This document shows, piece by piece, positions 60,386 to 64,000 of a stretch of 64,000 nt of DNA. This DNA is from CAJBNH01 sp964447285 (GTDB taxonomy: Bacteria > Myxococcota_A > UBA9042): assembly GCA_964447285.1 (NCBI GenBank), contig CAYURO010000016.1, positions 31,052 through 95,051 on the forward strand, in the 5' to 3' direction. The stretch's first letter is position 1; each line of letters opens with the position of its first letter. Under the pieces are notes generated by a model. It had not been told where the DNA came from and searched no databases. It worked only from the letters and a program-made list of their open reading frames with translations. A program made the translations under genes and the position numbers.

Positions 60386-63172
60386 CTACTTGCAGACCGT
60401 GTTCACCGCGGCGGGCGTCCCGAAGTTGCCGGACACCGATCCGTAGGGCAGCAGGGCATCGCACCACGCGGTGTAGCTGTCGTTCTTGACCGCGTCGTAC
60501 TTGCCGGGGTCCAGCGACATCGACTTGCTGCCGGCCAGGCCGGCGAAGCCGATCGACTGGCAGTTCTCCGGAGGCGGGTCTTGTTGGCACGACCAGCCCA
60601 TCGGTTCATAGGCCACCTTGTCGATGATCTTGCCGTTCCACTCGAGGATCACTTCGTCGGGGCTGCTGTTGTTCATCGAGAAGGGAGACTTCTGGCCCGC
60701 GGTCCAATAGCCGTAGGTCACCGACGCGGCACCGTTCAACTTCTTGTCACTGGAACCGCCGACCAGCAGGTAGTTCTTGGCGGGCACGATGAGCGGCTTG
60801 CTGCTGGGGAATACGACCTTGGTGGGGGTGGTGCCGTCTCGCAGGATCCAGCCGCGCATGTCCACGGGCACGTCGCTGGTGTTGTAGATCTCGATCCACT
60901 CTGCGGCGTCGTCGGTGCCGACCGGGTTGACCATCAGCTCGGTGATGACAAGCACGCCGGGGACGAAATTCTCGAGTTGGCAGGCAGGGTTACAGCCGTC
61001 TCCCGCATCCCAGTTGCCGTCGTCGCACTGTTCGCCGGGCTCGACTTTCTTGTTGGCGCACAAGGGTAGGTCGCACGGATCGCCCCAGCCGTCGCCGTCG
61101 GCGTCCGTCTGGTCGTGGTTGGCATCGAAGGTGCAGATGTCACAAGCGTCGCCGATGCCGTCGCCATCCAGATCGTATTGGTTGGGATTCAAGGTGCTGG
61201 GACAGATGTCGCACACGTTGCCAAAGCCGTCCATGTCGCTGTCCGCTTGGTCGGCGTTGGTGTCGAGTTGGCAGTTGTCGAACTCGTTCAGCACGCCGTC
61301 GCCGTCGGTGTCCTCTCCGTTCGGCGCGCAGGTGGCGTTGGACTTGCCCGGCGTGCCGCGGTCGCCGCCCGACTGCGAGATGAAGGCGTTCGCGATGCAC
61401 CAGTAGGCGGAAAAGTCGTTGAACCACGGGCTCATGTGGCTGGGGCTCAGTTGGACGGCGCTGCCGGTGATTGGCTTGGGCGTCTTCACGCCGTACTGGA
61501 TCTGATCGACGACGACGCCGGCCTTCAGAATCTTCAGCGTGTCGTCCGAGTCGTCCAGCGTGATGCCGGTCCACGCGATGTCGACCTTTGCGCCGCCGTT
61601 CTTGTTGGTGTCCGTCGACCCGCCCAGCACGTAGAAGCCGCCCGGCTGGATCGCGATGGCTGGCGAGCCGGGGATCGTGAACTTTCCGCCCTTGCCCGTC
61701 TCGAACACCCAGTTATTCAAGGTGATCGGCACGGGGTCTGCGTTGTAGAGTTCGACCCACTCGCTGTTCGTGTCGGTGACCTTTTCCGAGTGGACGAGGA
61801 CCTCAGAGAACACCACCTTCAGCGGCTTGACGATAAGCTTCTTGCACTCCGTCGAGCAGAAGTCCTCGTTGCTCGCGTTGCCGTCGTCGCAGTCCTCGTT
61901 CAAGTCCAGCTCCGCGTCGCTGCACACAGCAGGATCGCAGGCGTCTCCCTTGCCATCGGAGTCGGCGTCGAACTGGCCTTCGTTCCCGATGTCGGGGCAG
62001 TTGTCGCAGACGTCGCCAAGCTTGTCCTGATCCTTGTCTTCCTGGTTGGGATTCGGGACGTTCCAGCAGTTGTCCTTCGAGTCGATGATGCCGTCCTTGT
62101 CCTCGTCGGCGGGAGCGGGGCAAGCGCCGTTCAGGAAGCCGGGGGTGCCGAAGTCGCCGTTGCTCATGACGTGCGGCGAGGGGCAGTAGTGGATCGCGGC
62201 GTCGTTGCCGAGGAAGGTGGTGTGCGTCGCGTCCAGGGCAAGTGTGTGTCCGGTCCAGGCGTTGACGGGCCAGTCCGCAGACCAGACGACCTTGTCGATG
62301 TCGAGGTTCAGCGGCTGGCCGGCCGACATGTAGACCGCGCGGATGTAAACGCTGTCGCTGACGTTGCCGAGCGTCACGTCGTCGCCGTACACGTAACCGG
62401 GGATGAAGCCACCGTTCTTGTTCGGGTCGCCGTTGCGGGCAAAGACGAATGCGTCGCCCGGCTGCAGCAGCAGGGGCTTGCAGTGGTTGATGACGTGACC
62501 GTCGGCGCCCGACTTGTCCGTGATCGTCAGGCCGTTGAGTTGGATGGTCTTGGGCGGGTTGGCCGAAACATTCACGACCTCGAACCACTCGCCCTCGTCG
62601 TCCGTCGAGTTCGCCGGCTTGACCATCACCTCGGTAATGACCAGATCGCCGACGGTCAAGGACTGCGGCTTGGGCGGCGTTGCTGGCTTGATGCACGGCT
62701 TGTCGCACGTCCCGTCGGGGTACAGCTCCATGCCCTCGTCGCAGCTGCACTCAGCGACGCCATCGAGGTTGGTGCATACGGACTTGAAAGGCTCCTGACA
62801 CGGGTTGGACTCGCACGGGTCGACCGGAACGTCGGGTACATCCTTCACATCCACGAGCTCGACGTCCGACCCGTCGTCGGCGTCCAGATCCCCATCCGCG
62901 TCGTCGACATCCGCATCGTCTGCATCGACGGTGTCGCTATCAACGGCGGTGTCGGTATCCACGTCGACCTTGATGTCGGTGTCCGTCTTGGTGTCGATGT
63001 CGGTCTTGACGTCGGTGTCCGTCTTGACCTCGATGTCCACGGTGATGAATCCGTCGAAGCCGCCGCTGGTGTCGGCGCCAGTATCGGTTGTGCCGCACGC
63101 CTGACCGGTGACCATCAGGGCGGTCAGGGCAAGGGCGATGGGGAGGCTCCTGAACTTTCGCGTGTCGGACAT
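60386..63172 (-). CDS. Secreted protein with three lamin-tail domains, calcium repeats and DUF4215-type motifs
   Basis: 928 residues. A signal peptide (LPIALALTALMVTGQAC) may be lipidated, although the GQAC lipobox is poor. Next is an acidic, tandemly repeated Lys-Thr-Asp/Val-Asp region (about 40-115), then an EGF-like Cys cluster (CESNPCQEPF...CSCDEG). The body alternates lamin-tail domains (each starting like VITEVMVKP, VFSEVLVHS, VITELMVNP with a W-[FVI]-E-[VLI]-[VY]-N segment) with thrombospondin type-3 repeats (DxDxDGxGDxCDxC). Two cysteine-rich DUF4215-type motifs (CDDGN...C) are also present. It is likely a calcium-stabilised surface adhesin or scaffold. ATG 63172 starts a plausible signal peptide; the ribosome site is weak (AAGG). 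Confidence 0.85.
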   Translation of the reverse strand: MSDTRKFRSLPIALALTALMVTGQACGTTDTGADTSGGFDGFITVDIEVKTDTDVKTDIDTKTDTDIKVDVDTDTAVDSDTVDADDADVDDADGDLDADDGSDVELVDVKDVPDVPVDPCESNPCQEPFKSVCTNLDGVAECSCDEGMELYPDGTCDKPCIKPATPPKPQSLTVGDLVITEVMVKPANSTDDEGEWFEVVNVSANPPKTIQLNGLTITDKSGADGHVINHCKPLLLQPGDAFVFARNGDPNKNGGFIPGYVYGDDVTLGNVSDSVYIRAVYMSAGQPLNLDIDKVVWSADWPVNAWTGHTLALDATHTTFLGNDAAIHYCPSPHVMSNGDFGTPGFLNGACPAPADEDKDGIIDSKDNCWNVPNPNQEDKDQDKLGDVCDNCPDIGNEGQFDADSDGKGDACDPAVCSDAELDLNEDCDDGNASNEDFCSTECKKLIVKPLKVVFSEVLVHSEKVTDTNSEWVELYNADPVPITLNNWVFETGKGGKFTIPGSPAIAIQPGGFYVLGGSTDTNKNGGAKVDIAWTGITLDDSDDTLKILKAGVVVDQIQYGVKTPKPITGSAVQLSPSHMSPWFNDFSAYWCIANAFISQSGGDRGTPGKSNATCAPNGEDTDGDGVLNEFDNCQLDTNADQADSDMDGFGNVCDICPSTLNPNQYDLDGDGIGDACDICTFDANHDQTDADGDGWGDPCDLPLCANKKVEPGEQCDDGNWDAGDGCNPACQLENFVPGVLVITELMVNPVGTDDAAEWIEIYNTSDVPVDMRGWILRDGTTPTKVVFPSSKPLIVPAKNYLLVGGSSDKKLNGAASVTYGYWTAGQKSPFSMNNSSPDEVILEWNGKIIDKVAYEPMGWSCQQDPPPENCQSIGFAGLAGSKSMSLDPGKYDAVKNDSYTAWCDALLPYGSVSGNFGTPAAVNTVCK
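62975..63026. repeat. Imperfect tandem repeat encoding Lys-Thr-Asp-rich segment
   Basis: GTCGGTGTCCGTCTTG occurs at 62975-62990 and again at 63011-63026, 36 bp apart, inside a wider imperfect tandem array encoding K-T-D-x-D units after the signal peptide of the lamin-tail protein. Confidence 0.8.
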
Positions 63173-63392
63173 CGTGAACCTTGGCTGGAGCAGCGAAGTG
63201 CTCGGGCGGTCGACTTGGGCCCGTCGGGGCACAAGCGACGCGTCAGTAGACAGCTTCCTCTTCGCCGCCGTCACTTTCAACTCGACCGGCAGAGAACGAG
63301 TCGACGAGTCGCTGTGGCGACCGGTCGGGCTCAAGGAGGCGAGGCAGATGGAAGTCGAGCGGAGCGAGGTGCCTCGACCGAAGACCCGGCGC

Positions 63393-63421
63393 AGGATAGA
63401 TCCCAGACGTGACCTGTGCAA
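63393..63421 (-). promoter_or_regulatory. Putative promoter for lamin-tail protein gene
   Basis: On the minus strand, TTGCAC (63421-63416) and TATCCT (63398-63393) are spaced by 17 bp, matching other putative promoters in the window. The leader to ATG 63172 would be about 210 nt. Confidence 0.5.
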
Positions 63422-63726
63422 GTAACGTAAACAATAGTAAAGCCGTTGGGTTGTTGGCCCCGCAAAGTCTGCGGACCGCTTGGTGGGGTGTTGCCCGCTG
63501 GCGTTCGCAGAAATCGGGGCGAAGAGGCTCTGCGGGGGTTGAAATCTCGCACGAGGTTGTCCACTCTGTACGGTCGGCGGGGCCTCGCACCCCGCGTATG
63601 GATACGAACAGATACGAATTTGGTGGGTCCTCCTCGTCTCGAGGCGATGCCGTTCTGGATCGTTCACGTGTCAGACAACTTGGGCGCGCCCTCGTGCGCT
63701 TGGACACATTGCCCCTTTGGTCCGAC

Positions 63727-63744
63727 CGGTCATGGGCATGACCG
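63727..63744. promoter_or_regulatory. Perfect palindrome, candidate operator
   Basis: CGGTCATG, two bases (GG), then CATGACCG form an 18-bp inverted repeat 49 bp upstream of ATG 63793. The size and symmetry suit a dimeric repressor or activator site; a hairpin is less likely with a 2-nt loop. Confidence 0.45.
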
Positions 63745-63792
63745 ATTGAGCAGGCCGACGGAGAAATGAGGTCGCTCGACGGAGGAGATCGG

Positions 63793-64000
63793 ATGGGTAT
63801 CAAGCATTTGGCGACGCTCGGCGCGTTGTTGTTCGCGTTGTCGGGTTCGACCCTTGTCACCGGTGCTGCCTTTGCGGCGGTGCCCGGCACTGCGTTGGTC
63901 GAGGGCACGCTGCACTCGACGGGTGGCGGGGCAGCGGCCGACGGCGACTACGCGACGGTGTTCGCGATCTACAAGGACCAGACGGGCGGTTCGCCGGTCT
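63793..64000 (+). CDS. Secreted protein, N-terminal fragment (runs off the window)
   Basis: The first 69 codons of a gene continue beyond the window. ATG 63793 is preceded by GGAGGA. A signal peptide (LATLGALLFALSGSTLVTGAAFA) is followed by a beta-strand pattern (LVEGTLHSTGGGAAADGDYATVFAIYKDQTGG) resembling the first domain of secreted proteins common in myxobacteria. No further domain can be seen, and the function is unknown. Confidence 0.7.
   Translation, partial: MGIKHLATLGALLFALSGSTLVTGAAFAAVPGTALVEGTLHSTGGGAAADGDYATVFAIYKDQTGGSPV

Larger units (their letters stand above)
63173..63792. other. Divergent intergenic region, 620 bp
   Basis: This is the longest gene-free stretch in the window, between the leftward lamin-tail protein gene and the rightward partial gene. 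It contains a leftward promoter candidate (63393-63421) in a locally A+T-rich patch, a 6-bp-stem hairpin (63577-63595), a 10-bp-phased direct repeat GATACGAA (63601-63608 and 63611-63618), and a perfect 8-bp-arm palindrome (63727-63744). I see no credible coding frame or tRNA; short open frames here lack ribosome sites. Confidence 0.6.

Noticed and set aside
61115..63412. 765-codon plus-strand open frame rich in Val/Arg/Asp
   Set aside because: Antisense to the lamin-tail protein, whose signal peptide and Cys/Asp motifs make the minus strand the real frame.
63550..63680. Possible tRNA or small RNA in the last intergenic region
   Set aside because: Short stems and a GTTC-like string are present but no cloverleaf or consistent T arm could be built.
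1..64000. Defence systems, prophage, insertion sequences or integrative elements
   Set aside because: No transposase, integrase, restriction, retron, toxin-antitoxin or phage structural motif was found; the two tRNA genes show no attachment-site duplication nearby.

Overview
The window is high-GC bacterial chromosome with dense, short-spaced genes. Several protein families point to Myxococcota or a related former deltaproteobacterial lineage: a TIGR04551-type outer-membrane protein, a MopE-like Cys/Asp-repeat protein with a MYXO-CTERM-like tail, cysteine-rich DUF4215-type repeats, lamin-tail domains, thrombospondin type-3 repeats on lipoproteins, and a giant DUF4157 protein. No rRNA, insertion sequence, prophage or CRISPR array was seen. 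Two tRNA genes (Glu-TTC, Lys-TTT) are present.

Layout. 1-2.8 kb: the end of an NAD kinase, a zinc-ribbon membrane protein and a coiled-coil lipoprotein. 3.2-9.1 kb: a tightly overlapping four-gene operon (Ig/carboxypeptidase-regulatory-like membrane protein, DUF4350 protein, MoxR ATPase, DUF58 protein), followed by a WYL regulator. 10.3-19.3 kb: a U32 hydroxylase-like protein overlapping a chorismate mutase, a divergent YchF-like NTPase, an RhlE-type helicase with a long leader, Tex, and a HEAT-repeat lipoprotein. 19.4-24.2 kb: DUF1015 protein, di-haem peroxidase lipoprotein, MopE-like surface protein and an NTF2-like protein. 24.2-32.2 kb: Lon-family protease, SPOR protein, argS, a UDP-glucuronate-decarboxylase-like epimerase, rpmB and a metallo-beta-lactamase-fold hydrolase. 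32.3-38.2 kb: GYF_2 protein, prfB with a programmed +1 frameshift, MlaE permease, an amidohydrolase/thrombospondin-repeat lipoprotein and slyD. 38.2-42.1 kb: tRNA-Glu and tRNA-Lys, tatA, rnc, mnmA and a cysteine desulfurase. The last two fit together because the desulfurase supplies sulfur for MnmA tRNA thiolation. 42.2-46.3 kb: TIGR04551 protein, lysA, a cupin and a small Ala/Lys-rich protein.

46.6-60.3 kb is one gene of 13.7 kb encoding a predicted 4,562-residue protein. It has no signal peptide. Its order is a long Ala/Pro-rich region, a DUF4157 (eCIS-core) domain whose HExxH motif has become EExxH, about 46 diverged repeats of about 66 residues carrying a Y-x-D-W-L-x-G motif, and a unique C-terminal domain. 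It is convergent with a 928-residue secreted protein containing three lamin-tail domains. The giant protein is the best candidate for something undescribed. No contractile-injection-system structural genes lie beside it in this window.

Putative promoters recur with the same shape, a -35 near TTGCGC or TTGCAC, a 17-18 bp spacer and a -10 near TATCCT. The window may therefore show this organism's housekeeping sigma consensus. Many genes begin with GTG or TTG, and starts were chosen from Shine-Dalgarno spacing. All assignments are from reading the sequence; no searches were run.
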